Of a DNA stretch of 64,000 nt, positions 1-8,860 are shown piece by piece. Origin of the DNA: CAYHVK01 sp964360255 (GTDB lineage: Bacteria; Bdellovibrionota; Bdellovibrionia; Bdellovibrionales; UBA1609); assembly GCA_964360255.1 (NCBI GenBank), contig CAYHVK010000013.1, forward strand, positions 49,219 to 113,218, in the 5' to 3' direction. The notes under the pieces were generated by a model. That model made no database searches. It was not told where the DNA came from and saw only the letters and a program-made list of their open reading frames with translations. Each line of letters opens with the position of its first letter. Position 1 is the stretch's first letter. The position numbers and the translations under genes were made by a program.

Positions 1-794
1 CAAAAGAAGAATCAAAACCAGCTCCTGCTAAAGTTGAAGCTAAACCACAAGTTAAATCAGAAGAGAAGCCAGTTGTAAAATCGGCTGCAGTAATTGCTAA
101 GCCTGACGCTAAAAAACCGGCGGCAGTAACAAATGATAATAAGCCAGCGCCTAAAAAAGTTGTGACTCCTGCTAAATCGACTTCAAAGCCAGCTCCGTCA
201 GTTTCTGATAAAGCTGATGAAGCCAAGCGCCTTGCAGATGAAAAGTCGAAAGCAGATGTTGAACGCGAAGCCGCTCGTCGAACACTAGTTGTTAAAACAC
301 CAGAAGACTTAGATAAGGACGACACGTCAAAAGAAAATCTTGGTAGCTCGGGTTATAAAACCATAGTTGATCAGTTACTTGCTAAGATCGAAATGAAGTC
401 AGCATCAGTTGTTGCTAAAATTGCAGATAATAATTACTTCTCATTTGAGCAGCGCCCAGTTCGCTCAGTACCGACATTGATTTATGATGCGCTTATCTCT
501 TCTAAAGCTTGCGATTCAGAGACTAGCTCGGGTTGTTTATTAATTGAAGTTTCTAAGAAAAACACCGTTGTACTTTCATATATTGGTACTCAGACAAAAT
601 TTAATGAAGCAACCAAGCGCAGAGAGACATTCTTCTATCGCAATGATATATCTAGTGTAGATGCAGAAACTCAGGCGAACATTGAAAAATTGAGCCGTAT
701 TGCTGGTGGCAAAACTGTTGTGTTCACAAGCGTGAAAACTGCGGCCCTCGAGGCAGGTTCAGGACCACTCACGGCAGACGCCCCAAAGAACTAA
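1..794 (+). CDS. Lys/Ala/Pro-rich protein, C-terminal part (5' end outside window)
   Basis: The reading frame is already open at the left edge (codons in frame from base 3) and ends at a stop at 792-794, so the start lies outside the window. The first roughly 95 visible residues are a low-complexity Lys/Ala/Pro/Glu linker of the kind that spans periplasm or connects a membrane anchor to a folded domain. The last roughly 140 residues look globular and contain two cysteines around the segment ACDSETSSGCL, possibly a disulfide. I do not recognise the family. A GTG at 162 is an internal codon, not a convincing start, because the same composition continues upstream. A strong terminator follows. 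Confidence 0.75.
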   Translation, partial: KEESKPAPAKVEAKPQVKSEEKPVVKSAAVIAKPDAKKPAAVTNDNKPAPKKVVTPAKSTSKPAPSVSDKADEAKRLADEKSKADVEREAARRTLVVKTPEDLDKDDTSKENLGSSGYKTIVDQLLAKIEMKSASVVAKIADNNYFSFEQRPVRSVPTLIYDALISSKACDSETSSGCLLIEVSKKNTVVLSYIGTQTKFNEATKRRETFFYRNDISSVDAETQANIEKLSRIAGGKTVVFTSVKTAALEAGSGPLTADAPKN

Positions 795-846
795 TAATTC
801 AGGCCAGGATTGGTTTTCATAACCAGTCCTTAAATTAGCAAAGGCC

Positions 847-884
847 ACGGCCTGTTCTGAGACATGACAGGCCGTTTCTTTTTT
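847..884 (+). terminator. Rho-independent terminator
   Basis: A perfect 9-bp stem (ACGGCCTGT at 847-855 pairing with ACAGGCCGT at 867-875) with an 11-nt loop is followed by a T-rich tract ending near 884. It closes the upstream Lys/Ala/Pro-rich gene and lies before the STAS-like gene. Confidence 0.85.
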
Positions 885-927
885 AAGGACTATTTAACTT
901 CTTCAAAAAATTTCCGATTCGTTAATC

Positions 928-1251
928 ATGCCAGTGATTCACATTACGATTAAAGATAAAGTCCAGACCATCTCTCTTCCAGAAGTCTTTAGTGATGAAG
1001 CAGCAAAAGAATTTGATGTAGAATCAAAATCTTGGTTGCTTGGCGATGCTCATCTCTATGTTTTAGATTTTAAAAAAGTCGAGACGCTTTTGAAAAGTGA
1101 ATACCGAGTCATTCTTTCTTTCTGCACAACGGCAGCAAAGGTGGATAAAAAAGTAGTTAGCATTCATGTGTCGCCGCAACTTATAAAGCAATTTAAAAAA
1201 GACGGCGTTGAATCGATGATCAATATTTTTGATATTAAAAAAGAAGCCTAA
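928..1251 (+). CDS. STAS-domain-like small protein
   Basis: This 107-residue protein alternates short beta strands and helices with the spacing of a STAS (anti-sigma-factor antagonist) fold: an N-terminal strand, a VLDFKKVE strand followed by a helix, a VILSFCTTAAK segment, and a final strand near VSIHVS with a C-terminal helix. A clear phosphorylatable Ser in the usual DxSG position is not visible, so the regulatory assignment is tentative. It has no signal peptide. Its stop overlaps by 4 bp the stop of the convergent DUF1365 gene. No partner kinase or phosphatase is adjacent. Confidence 0.5.
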   Translation: MPVIHITIKDKVQTISLPEVFSDEAAKEFDVESKSWLLGDAHLYVLDFKKVETLLKSEYRVILSFCTTAAKVDKKVVSIHVSPQLIKQFKKDGVESMINIFDIKKEA

Positions 1252-2072
1252 GACTTTCGTGCGATAGGCGCAGCCGCCGTCGACATTGAGTTAGGTGATT
1301 CTGGCTTTTTATAAAATTTCGCTTTCTTGAAAAATAAAAGAAGGGCGTGAAAATGAATCAAGAAAATTATCTTAACCGTCAGTAGTGGATAGCCCAAGAA
1401 GGTTTTAAGTGCGGCACTAGAAGACCATTCATTCTTCTCTGCCTGCATCCATGTTACAAGAGTGGGTGAGCTGCTGGTATTCTGATCATAATAAATAATA
1501 TCAAGACGGCTTTTACTCTCATTTGAGAGAGGATGACCTGTGACCTTAAACTTATACATTCCTTGTACATTGAAAAACGGAGAGACATGAAAGTTCTTAT
1601 TGGACTCAAATGCATCGCCATTTTGAATTGGTGCAAGGCCTGGGTGAGTGAGCAAGTAATTGTGAGTCTCACCAAAAGTATTATTCACTTCACACAGTAT
1701 GCTAATAAGCTCTTGCTTATCATTGTAAGAGTACCAAACGCTAATGGGATTGAATGTGTAGCCTAATATTCTTGGGAAGGCCTGAAGCCAGGCTTGGGCT
1801 GGTTTGAAGTCGTGGCCAGCTTGGGAATGAACGTGCTCTAACCACTTGCGTAGGTCTCCGTCAGAGCTGCTTCTCTCTTGAGAGTAGCGAGCGTGGTCTT
1901 TCTTAAAAAAACTGATAAGATTCCAGCCATTCACCGAGAAAAAAGCATTGCTGCTTTCATCAATCTGATCGATGTCCATGCATAAGTAATAAATATTATA
2001 GATAAACTCATGCGGTTTGGGCATAAAGCGTTTATGAAAAACTTGCCCTTTATAAAGATACAACGAGTTCAT
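1248..2072 (-). CDS. DUF1365 family protein
   Basis: The 274-residue product has the features of DUF1365: an N-terminal MNSLYLYKGQVFHKR segment, a central LGYTFNPISVWY motif and the downstream NNTFGETHNYLL motif. Family members occur with an FAD-dependent amine-oxidase-like protein and often a cyclopropane fatty acid synthase, and are thought to act in membrane lipid modification; the reaction is not established. The upstream flavoprotein gene overlaps this one by 23 bp, so the two are translationally coupled. No cyclopropane synthase gene follows, so the usual third partner is absent here. Confidence 0.85.
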   Translation of the reverse strand: MNSLYLYKGQVFHKRFMPKPHEFIYNIYYLCMDIDQIDESSNAFFSVNGWNLISFFKKDHARYSQERSSSDGDLRKWLEHVHSQAGHDFKPAQAWLQAFPRILGYTFNPISVWYSYNDKQELISILCEVNNTFGETHNYLLTHPGLAPIQNGDAFESNKNFHVSPFFNVQGMYKFKVTGHPLSNESKSRLDIIYYDQNTSSSPTLVTWMQAEKNEWSSSAALKTFLGYPLLTVKIIFLIHFHALLLFFKKAKFYKKPESPNSMSTAAAPIARKS

Positions 2073-3360
2073 TCGGTTGATTTACCATTTGTGAATCAAT
2101 GTGAGCGCTGAGACGCTCACCAATATTCAAACCTGACATACAGCCGTCTTCATGAAAGCCGTAGCGGGTCCACGCTCCACAGAACCAAATATTCTGATCG
2201 CCTTGTACAGTCGGCAATTCTTTTTGTGCGTCAATCGCATTTTGGTCGAACACGGGGTGAGTAAATTCAACTGAATGCAAAATTTTGCTCTGATCAATTT
2301 TTTTATGTGGATTGAGTGTGACGATAATCGGTCTTTTCATCGGAAGTGGCTGAAGCATATTGATCAGATAAGTAATTGAAACCGGCTGCTTTTGCGCTCC
2401 ACCAGTGGCGCGGGCATAATTCCACGCAGCCCAAGTTGTTTTACTTTTTGGTAAGAAGGAGCGATCCGTATGAAGGTGGGCCGTATTATCTGAGTAATGG
2501 ATATTTGAAAGTATATTGGCGGCTTTATCGGATATGAGGGAGCGTGCGATTCTCAGTGCTTGGTCAGAGTGACAGGCGAAAACCACGTGATCATATTTTT
2601 GCAGTCCGTGATGAGTTTGAAGGGCTAAAGAATCATCAGCCTGATGAAGACTGATGACAGGATTGTTTTTTTGTACGTTATGAATATGACGAGCCATTTT
2701 CTCAACGTATACACGTGAACCACCGGCCACGGTTTTCCATTGCGGGCGGTCGCTCACTTGTAATAACCCATGATTAATTGAGAAACGAATAAAGGTTTCT
2801 GCTGGAAAGTTAAGCATCTGATCAGCCGGTGTTGACCAAATAGCCGCGCCCATTGGAATCAAATACCAATTAATAAAGCTTTCCGAATATTTCTCATGTG
2901 ACAGGAGATCTTTAAGAGACCACTTGTTGTTTTGCACAAGAATTAAATAGCGCCTGGCATGTTTATTAAATTTCAATATATCAAGAAGCATGCGATGGAA
3001 TTGGGGTCGCAAAAGATTTCGCTTCTGAGAGAAAACGGTGTAGAGATTGCAGCCAGACCACTCGAGTCCAATATCTTCAAGATGCACACTGAATGACATT
3101 TCGCTCGGATGAGTTTTGATTTCGAGTTCTTCAAAGAGTTGAATCAGTTTTGGATAGGTGCGATCATTATGAACGAGAAAACCCATATCGATAGGCAGGG
3201 CCCCTTCTGGCGTCGACATGTCATAAGTATAAGAATGGCCGCCAAGTTTAGAGCTTGCTTCAATGAGAGTCACATCAGCTTTAGGATTTTTAGAGAGCTG
3301 ATAGGCGGCACTAAGGCCAGAAATCCCGGAGCCAACAACAGCAACTTTTACTTTTGACAT
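2050..3360 (-). CDS. FAD-dependent oxidoreductase of the DUF1365 operon
   Basis: A 436-residue flavoprotein with an N-terminal dinucleotide-binding motif VVGSGISGLSAAYQL (residues 8-22), an acidic Glu at the end of the second strand (TLIEASSKLGGHSYTY), and a C-terminal FAD-closing segment near FCGAWTRYGFHEDGCMSG. This is the amine-oxidase/protoporphyrinogen-oxidase-like family paired with DUF1365 and fatty-acyl cyclopropanation genes. Its substrate is probably a lipid acyl chain, which is inference from context. The ATG has a GGAG about 9 bp upstream. It is the first gene of a two-gene minus-strand operon. Confidence 0.85.
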   Translation of the reverse strand: MSKVKVAVVGSGISGLSAAYQLSKNPKADVTLIEASSKLGGHSYTYDMSTPEGALPIDMGFLVHNDRTYPKLIQLFEELEIKTHPSEMSFSVHLEDIGLEWSGCNLYTVFSQKRNLLRPQFHRMLLDILKFNKHARRYLILVQNNKWSLKDLLSHEKYSESFINWYLIPMGAAIWSTPADQMLNFPAETFIRFSINHGLLQVSDRPQWKTVAGGSRVYVEKMARHIHNVQKNNPVISLHQADDSLALQTHHGLQKYDHVVFACHSDQALRIARSLISDKAANILSNIHYSDNTAHLHTDRSFLPKSKTTWAAWNYARATGGAQKQPVSITYLINMLQPLPMKRPIIVTLNPHKKIDQSKILHSVEFTHPVFDQNAIDAQKELPTVQGDQNIWFCGAWTRYGFHEDGCMSGLNIGERLSAHIDSQMVNQPNELVVSL

Positions 3361-3521
3361 GATTGAGCGCTCCGCAGATTCAGGTTTGAAGCTTATTGTA
3401 AGCCGAATTATTTAAAATTTTCAGTATTAGGTAATGGACTGGACCTTCAGCGAGCAGCCCTTCGCCGGAGTAGAGTGAGAAAGGATTTCGGGTGAGAAGA
3501 ATAAAAGGTTAGAATCTAATT

Positions 3522-4829
3522 ATGGTGTCTTCATTTCGATTTCTATTTTTGGGTGGACTTATTTTCTTCGCCACGGCAGTACTTGCGGCGCCACCAGAGT
3601 TATTGAATGAAGATATTGAGCTTGAGCTGCCCACAATGGATGAAATTAAAGCTCTCACGATAGAAAAGCAGGACCTGTATTGGCTTGGCTTGAGACAATT
3701 GATTCTTGAGCTCAATGAAAATGATGAAACTACGGACGCAGATTATGCCCATCAAAATCCGACCAATTGGATAATACGTGAAGCCTATGCAATTGGCTCT
3801 GGTGTCTGCATTTATGCAGGTTGGGTGAAATCGCGTCCTGCGGGACAATATTGTCCTCGCCCAGAAGCTTGCGCAGGACAGCCGAACCGAATTCAATGTA
3901 ATCCACTTCTTTATGGGCCTGATGTCTGCGTATCGCCAGGAAGAAGGGCCACGAGTTCTTGCGAAAAAAGCTCTCGAGCCCTGGGTATTGTTAGAGGTTA
4001 TCGTGAAAAAAATCCTGAGAGTTGGCAGCGCTTTAGAACCCAGGTTCAAGATTACTGCCGTAAAGGTCGGCAAGCGAGTGTTTGTCGTATGGTGCGCTCG
4101 CGGCTAGGTGAAATCCGTGAGTCAGCTCAAGCGTATACTTTGCCGGCAATTGCGCCGAGAGTCCGCGCTGTTAGTTCTACTCCGTCACCGAGCTCTGCCT
4201 CTGTATCAAGAGCATCATCGCGCACTTCTTACTCGGCTCCAACGGGTACGGCGAATGACAGCGAGGGTGGCTGCTTATCTGATATGCTCGTTCAGGGTAT
4301 TCGTATTTCAGGTAACGAGACTCATCAGTTTATAAACCCAGAGGTCGCGCATCGTGCATTTTGTGTGGGTGACATCGAATACTTAAAACAAGTTAAGACA
4401 ACTTTGCTTAAAGATGCTCAAAGACAAATTACGAGATCAGAAAGTGCGCGATCAAAAGCGGGGCCTCGATACGAGCGAGAGAGGCTAAACGAGCAAACCC
4501 GTCGTTTAAAAAGTGGCTTAAATATTATAAAAAAATGTATTGCCTTGGTGGAGAGTGGAAAGAAAGTTCCCTCGCGACATAGCGGGACCTTGGAGTTCAA
4601 CGGTAATATAGTTTCGTTTCGTGGAACAAATGGCCTCGGCGGAGAGCTGGATGCTTTAAATCTGGGTATCTCACTCTCTTTGCTGAGTCGGCATTGTCCT
4701 CGAGATAAATATAAGCGCTGTACTGGCGCTTATTTGGGTGGGCGATTTTGTGACTACTCACTCATAACCAACGGCAGCTCGTATAGTCCAAGTGGCACAT
4801 CGGGCTCGCCAGCGGAATCTGTCAAATAA
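3522..4829 (+). CDS. Secreted Cys-rich protein of unknown function
   Basis: The 435-residue product begins with a Sec signal peptide (hydrophobic LFLGGLIFFATAVLA, cleavage near residue 22). The mature N-terminal 180 residues contain many cysteines, including CIYAGW, CPRPEACAGQ and CNPLLYG, suggesting a disulfide-rich periplasmic or surface domain. A Ser-rich linker at roughly residues 215-245 separates it from a second basic/helical domain that also carries paired cysteines. I do not recognise the family. Only a weak AAAGG precedes the ATG. It stands alone, divergent from the flavoprotein operon. Confidence 0.7.
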   Translation: MVSSFRFLFLGGLIFFATAVLAAPPELLNEDIELELPTMDEIKALTIEKQDLYWLGLRQLILELNENDETTDADYAHQNPTNWIIREAYAIGSGVCIYAGWVKSRPAGQYCPRPEACAGQPNRIQCNPLLYGPDVCVSPGRRATSSCEKSSRALGIVRGYREKNPESWQRFRTQVQDYCRKGRQASVCRMVRSRLGEIRESAQAYTLPAIAPRVRAVSSTPSPSSASVSRASSRTSYSAPTGTANDSEGGCLSDMLVQGIRISGNETHQFINPEVAHRAFCVGDIEYLKQVKTTLLKDAQRQITRSESARSKAGPRYERERLNEQTRRLKSGLNIIKKCIALVESGKKVPSRHSGTLEFNGNIVSFRGTNGLGGELDALNLGISLSLLSRHCPRDKYKRCTGAYLGGRFCDYSLITNGSSYSPSGTSGSPAESVK

Positions 4830-4852
4830 TTAGACGGTCGATTCTAATTTAC

Positions 4853-4905
4853 ACTCTGATAACTATAAACTTGGGTTAAAAAACCAGATCATTTAAAATC
4901 AGAGT
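4853..4905 (+). promoter_or_regulatory. Long inverted repeat in leader of DUF2141 gene
   Basis: Perfect 8-bp arms ACTCTGAT (4853-4860) and ATCAGAGT (4898-4905) enclose 37 nt that contain a smaller hairpin (GGTT...AACC). The structure ends 22 bp before the ATG of the DUF2141 gene, so it is either a leader structure or a weak terminator of the upstream gene. There is no U-tract. Confidence 0.4.
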
Positions 4906-4927
4906 CTCACAGAATCAAGGAGACTTT

Positions 4928-5404
4928 ATGTCTAGACATGCACGGATTATTACAGCTCTCTTATTTATAACCACGGCATTTTCGTTGTCTTCTTTTGCAA
5001 ATCAAGCGGCGGATATTGAAGTTTCAATTTCAAATGTGCGTTCACAACAAGGTTCAGTTTTAGTTTCGGTGTTTAATGATAAAGACACAAAAGCATTTCC
5101 TGAGGGTGTTGAAAAGGCAGTCGTGAAGTTGAAGTTAACGGTGGCCCAGTCTGAAAAATTCATAATTGAGAATCTTCCCGCTGGCGAATACGCCATCGCT
5201 GTTTTGCACGATGAAGATGATAATGGCCAAATGAATAAGGCTGGCTTTCCGATTAAAATACCTAAAGAAGGCTTTGGATTTTCAAACAATAAAATGAAAA
5301 CTTTCGGGCCGCCATCGTTTGAGATGTCAAAAGTGACAGTGGCTGCGCCGGTGACGCAAGTTTCAATTAGAATGAAGCATATGAAAGGCTTATCAGTAAA
5401 ATAG
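4928..5404 (+). CDS. DUF2141 domain secreted protein
   Basis: A 158-residue protein with a Sec signal peptide (residues 1-24, ending in SFANQA) followed by one DUF2141 domain. Family hallmarks are GSVLVSVFND, the LPAGEYAIAVLHDEDDNGQMNK segment and the late GFGFSNN...FGPPSFE stretch. DUF2141 proteins are small periplasmic beta-sandwich proteins of unknown role; the acidic DEDDNG loop could bind a metal. A good ribosome site (AAGGAGA) precedes the ATG. The 3' end overlaps the convergent DUF1304 gene by 38 bp. Confidence 0.9.
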   Translation: MSRHARIITALLFITTAFSLSSFANQAADIEVSISNVRSQQGSVLVSVFNDKDTKAFPEGVEKAVVKLKLTVAQSEKFIIENLPAGEYAIAVLHDEDDNGQMNKAGFPIKIPKEGFGFSNNKMKTFGPPSFEMSKVTVAAPVTQVSIRMKHMKGLSVK

Positions 5405-5768
5405 TGATGAGGGCTGGAAGAGCTTGGATAAAAAATATTTTCTTGTTCACTGAGTAGGCGCCATACGCGCCGGCAATAAAAACACAAATTAAAAAGAAAA
5501 TCTGAATTTGAAGTCCGAATTCTGGTAGCGGATGAATCAATCCCCAAAGAAGCCCGGCAGATAGAAAACCATTGTAGAGACCTTGGTTGGCTGCGAGCGT
5601 GGCAGAGGCCTTCGCTTGCTCTAAGCTTTGGCGAAACACCTTAAGGCCGAGCGGTTTTGTCCAATAGAACATTTCAAGGACCAAAAAGTAGAGGTGCAAA
5701 AGAGCCACTAAGATGACGAAAATTTGGGCGATGGCTCTCATGGTTTGGACCTCAAAAAGGCTTTTCAA
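5367..5768 (-). CDS. DUF1304 family membrane protein
   Basis: The 133-residue protein has four predicted membrane helices and the DUF1304 pattern: an N-terminal helix with LHLYFLVLEMFYW, then FRQSLEQAKASATLAANQGLYNGFLSAGL, and a C-terminal helix near FIAGAYGAYSV. The function of the family is unknown. A second Met (MRAIAQ, residue 10) is an equally good or better start, since it places the first membrane helix right at the N terminus. It is a single gene, convergent with the DUF2141 gene. Confidence 0.85.
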   Translation of the reverse strand: MKSLFEVQTMRAIAQIFVILVALLHLYFLVLEMFYWTKPLGLKVFRQSLEQAKASATLAANQGLYNGFLSAGLLWGLIHPLPEFGLQIQIFFLICVFIAGAYGAYSVNKKIFFIQALPALITILLISLSYASF

Positions 5769-5798
5769 ATAATTAAATAGACTCTAGGATTTAATAAG

Positions 5799-7376
5799 TT
5801 GAAAGTCAAAACTATGGAAGACAAAACAAATTCAGATCTAAACAAAATTAAGAATGTGTTTTCGGCTTATGGCCCGATTTTAATTTTTGCTTTGGTAGGT
5901 GTATTCACTTTACTTAATCATGAAATTTGGCTGGATGAGGCGCGGGCGTGGCTCGTATCAAAACAATTTGGCTATCTCGATCTTATTACTGAGACAAAAA
6001 GTGAGAGCCATCCATTTCTTTGGTACTGGATTCTTAGGTCAGTATCGCTGTTTACAGACCAGGTTATGGCCCTCCAATTCACGAGCTTTTTATTCGCCGC
6101 AGGCGCCGTGGTGCTCCTCAATTTTTATTCGCCGTTTCCAGCATATTTAAGAGTCCTTTTAAGTTTAAATTATTTCTTGCTGTTCGAGTACGGCGTCGTC
6201 GCCCGCAACTACTCGATCGAGATGTTTTTTCTATTTCTCGTCTGCGCTTCATGGAACGACAAGTTCGTTTTTTATAAAAATCGCTATCCTCAAGTATATA
6301 TACTGTTTTGTTCACTTCTTGCGGCCTCGCACTTTTATGGCACACTCATTGCGACGGTTTTTATCGGGCCATTCATTTACGAGTGGATCAAAGAGCGCCG
6401 CCCGATCAAAGAAAAGAATTACTACTTTTACTTTTTTTTAGCGGCCATATTCTATGGGTCAGCTATTTGGCTAGCCATTCCTGATGGATATCACCACTTT
6501 GGGATTTTGCGTCCGGAGTGGCCACATCTGCACGAAATTTTGCGTTCATTCTACAGCGTTGTGAAGTCTAGCTTCGCACCCGAGATTCTCGACGATTATG
6601 ATCTAAAAGCGAATTACAACGTGATCGGTAGTTTTGCCTTTCTCTTGTTGGCCATAGGCTATGCCTTCTATGCATGGTTACTTCGGGCTCACCGCCAACT
6701 GATGTACTTGTGGTTAGGTGTAGCGCTTGCGTTTACTCTTATGCATTTGGCCCGCTCCCACGAAGCTGTGCCTCCACGGCATGTAGGTCAATACACATTG
6801 CTATTTATTGCCACAGCATGGGTTGGTTTGGGACTGCGTCAGGTGAATCGCACACTTATTATCGCGATCGGATCTTTAATTTTTTCTCTTCAAGCGTATT
6901 ATGGAGCCAAGGCGATTAAATTGGATTTTGAATATCCTTATTCAGACGGCAAAAAAACAGCCGAATTTATTTTAAAAGAATATCCAGACTATGAAATTAT
7001 GCCAGAACTTGCTTTTTTGACCTCGAGTGTAATGGCCTACCTTCAGCGCCCATATTACGATTACGAAGAGGGAAAGTCGGTTTTGGTTTCTAATCTTGAT
7101 CCGCGTCTTTTAAAGAATGTAAGATTAGGTGGTAGCCCAGAGAAACGCTTGTATTTCACCGATGAAAAGTACCTTTACGAGCGGATACATTTCGTTGCCT
7201 GCAACATTAATCCGAAAATTTTAGTTATCAGTAGTTCGCCAATCAATTCAAAAAATTTTATTACAATGAATACTCAGTTCGTATTCGGCGTTGATAAGGC
7301 CTTACGGCCGTATGAAAGCTTTTTCATATTCAAGGTGAATATTAACAACCTAGAAAACTTCTGTTCTATGTTGTAG
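5799..7376 (+). CDS. GT-C fold membrane glycosyltransferase-like protein
   Basis: A 525-residue polytopic membrane protein with about ten to eleven hydrophobic helices. The first extracytoplasmic loop contains an EIWLDEARAW segment, the acidic catalytic motif typical of GT-C (ArnT/PMT-like) enzymes that use polyprenyl-phosphate-linked sugars, and the following SHPFLWYW resembles the conserved loop of the same group. The C-terminal 130 residues are soluble. Donor and acceptor are unknown. The start is TTG at 5799 with AGGA upstream; an ATG at 5814 is the alternative. It converges with the UGM-like gene, overlapping by 11 bp. Confidence 0.75.
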   Translation: MKVKTMEDKTNSDLNKIKNVFSAYGPILIFALVGVFTLLNHEIWLDEARAWLVSKQFGYLDLITETKSESHPFLWYWILRSVSLFTDQVMALQFTSFLFAAGAVVLLNFYSPFPAYLRVLLSLNYFLLFEYGVVARNYSIEMFFLFLVCASWNDKFVFYKNRYPQVYILFCSLLAASHFYGTLIATVFIGPFIYEWIKERRPIKEKNYYFYFFLAAIFYGSAIWLAIPDGYHHFGILRPEWPHLHEILRSFYSVVKSSFAPEILDDYDLKANYNVIGSFAFLLLAIGYAFYAWLLRAHRQLMYLWLGVALAFTLMHLARSHEAVPPRHVGQYTLLFIATAWVGLGLRQVNRTLIIAIGSLIFSLQAYYGAKAIKLDFEYPYSDGKKTAEFILKEYPDYEIMPELAFLTSSVMAYLQRPYYDYEEGKSVLVSNLDPRLLKNVRLGGSPEKRLYFTDEKYLYERIHFVACNINPKILVISSSPINSKNFITMNTQFVFGVDKALRPYESFFIFKVNINNLENFCSML

Positions 7377-8790
7377 TTTCGAGATACTGGCCGTCTTGGT
7401 TGACCCGCCAGATATCAAACTGCCGGTTGTCGGCGAGAATATTTTTTGCGGTGAGAAGGCCGGTCATAACGGCATGGTCTTGATTGTTGTAGCGGTGTGT
7501 TCCGTTGCGTCCGATAAAGTGAAAGTTTGAGAACTTTCTATCGATCTCGGCACGAATTTTTTCAACCCGTAATTTATAGCCATCGTCGTACACCGGATAA
7601 GCCTTTGGTTGACGAACGACATGGCCTCGCACAAATTCCAGGCCGCTCGAGAGACCGATTTTAGAAAACTCGTCTTTTGCGAGCTCAATAAGTTCGGCTT
7701 CTGTCATATTCCACAGATGGTCATTTTCCCAACAAAAATACTCAAGGCCAAACGATTCATGGCCGAGGTCAGGAACAAGATCTGGAGACCACGCGCGGAA
7801 ATTTTGGATGCGACCAACGTGCACGCTAGGGTCTTGTATGTAAAGCCACTGCTCAGTAAACGGTGCCGAGCCCTTCATAATTAAGATGACGGTAATAAAA
7901 TTTCTATAAGTGAGAAGCGTAGCTGCAAGAAGGGTTTCATCAGAGAGGCGTGGAGTAAGAGCTGGGATAGAAACTGAAAGCGGGGCCGAAGATATTAAGT
8001 GCTGTGCGGATACGGTTTTAATTTCGTTCGCATTTTGAAGCGCAATGCTCCAGCCGCCAGTATTCAATTGCACTCCACTGACGAAGCGTGTTCCCATTAA
8101 AAGCTTACCACCGGCGGCCTCGAACTGCCGGGCGCAATTCTCCCACAATTGACCGGGGCCAAGGCGAGGATAATTGAACAGCTTTATCAATGATTTGTGT
8201 CGTGAGCTACGCGCCGAATTTTTAAGTTGAGAAAAAATTGAAGAGACGAGTGAGAGAGTTTGAATGCGCTGACTGGCCCAATCAGAAGAAATTTCTGTGC
8301 ATTTCATGCCCCAAACTTTTTCGGTGTAGTTTTCGAAAAATATCTTAAAGAGTCGATGGCCGAATCGCTGCGTCACCCAATCGGCAAAATTTTTCGCTGG
8401 AGCTGAGGCACTGAAGCGGGCCTTCACGTATGAGAATACGCAAAGAAAAGACTCTAAAACGCCAAGCCTAAAAAATGCTTGGAGAGGTTTGAGAGGATAA
8501 TCAAAGAAGCGGTTTTTATAAAAAATTTTAGAGCTGCGTGGGCGTTGCAAAAAATCATTGGGTAAAACTTCATGCCAGAAAGAATCGACTTCTTGTGACT
8601 TTGTGAAAAATCGATGGCCACCAATGTCGAAACGATAATTATCAATGCAGACTGTGCGCGCAATACCTCCGACGTAAACCGGGTCGGCTTCGATCAACAA
8701 AATCGTCTTGCCAGCTTTTGCGAGCGTATGCGCCGCAGATAAACCTGCGGGACCGGCGCCGATAATGACTGCGTCATACTGATAAATCAT
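7366..8790 (-). CDS. FAD/NAD(P)-binding oxidoreductase, UDP-galactopyranose-mutase-like
   Basis: The product (474 residues from the ATG) begins with a canonical FAD motif (VIIGAGPAGLSAAHTLAKAG), continues with the GGHRFF segment near residue 60 seen in UDP-galactopyranose mutase and related polysaccharide-cluster flavoproteins, and ends with the FAD-contacting YNNQDHAVMTGL segment. Family members rearrange sugars or oxidise isoprenoid or sugar-lipid substrates; specificity cannot be set from sequence. The ATG at 8790 is preferred to an in-frame TTG at 8796. Flanking GT-C and UbiA genes suggest a role in envelope glycan or prenyl-lipid chemistry. Confidence 0.75.
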   Translation of the reverse strand: MIYQYDAVIIGAGPAGLSAAHTLAKAGKTILLIEADPVYVGGIARTVCIDNYRFDIGGHRFFTKSQEVDSFWHEVLPNDFLQRPRSSKIFYKNRFFDYPLKPLQAFFRLGVLESFLCVFSYVKARFSASAPAKNFADWVTQRFGHRLFKIFFENYTEKVWGMKCTEISSDWASQRIQTLSLVSSIFSQLKNSARSSRHKSLIKLFNYPRLGPGQLWENCARQFEAAGGKLLMGTRFVSGVQLNTGGWSIALQNANEIKTVSAQHLISSAPLSVSIPALTPRLSDETLLAATLLTYRNFITVILIMKGSAPFTEQWLYIQDPSVHVGRIQNFRAWSPDLVPDLGHESFGLEYFCWENDHLWNMTEAELIELAKDEFSKIGLSSGLEFVRGHVVRQPKAYPVYDDGYKLRVEKIRAEIDRKFSNFHFIGRNGTHRYNNQDHAVMTGLLTAKNILADNRQFDIWRVNQDGQYLETTT

Positions 8791-8860
8791 AGGCAAGTAC
8801 TAGCATATATTTTGTTTTTAGTAATAGACTTTATATGAAAGCGAAAGCAAGGGGAGCCTA

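Noticed and set aside
3109..3357. Plus-strand open frame opposite the flavoprotein gene
   Set aside because: It lies wholly within the well-supported flavoprotein gene and has no family features or ribosome site.
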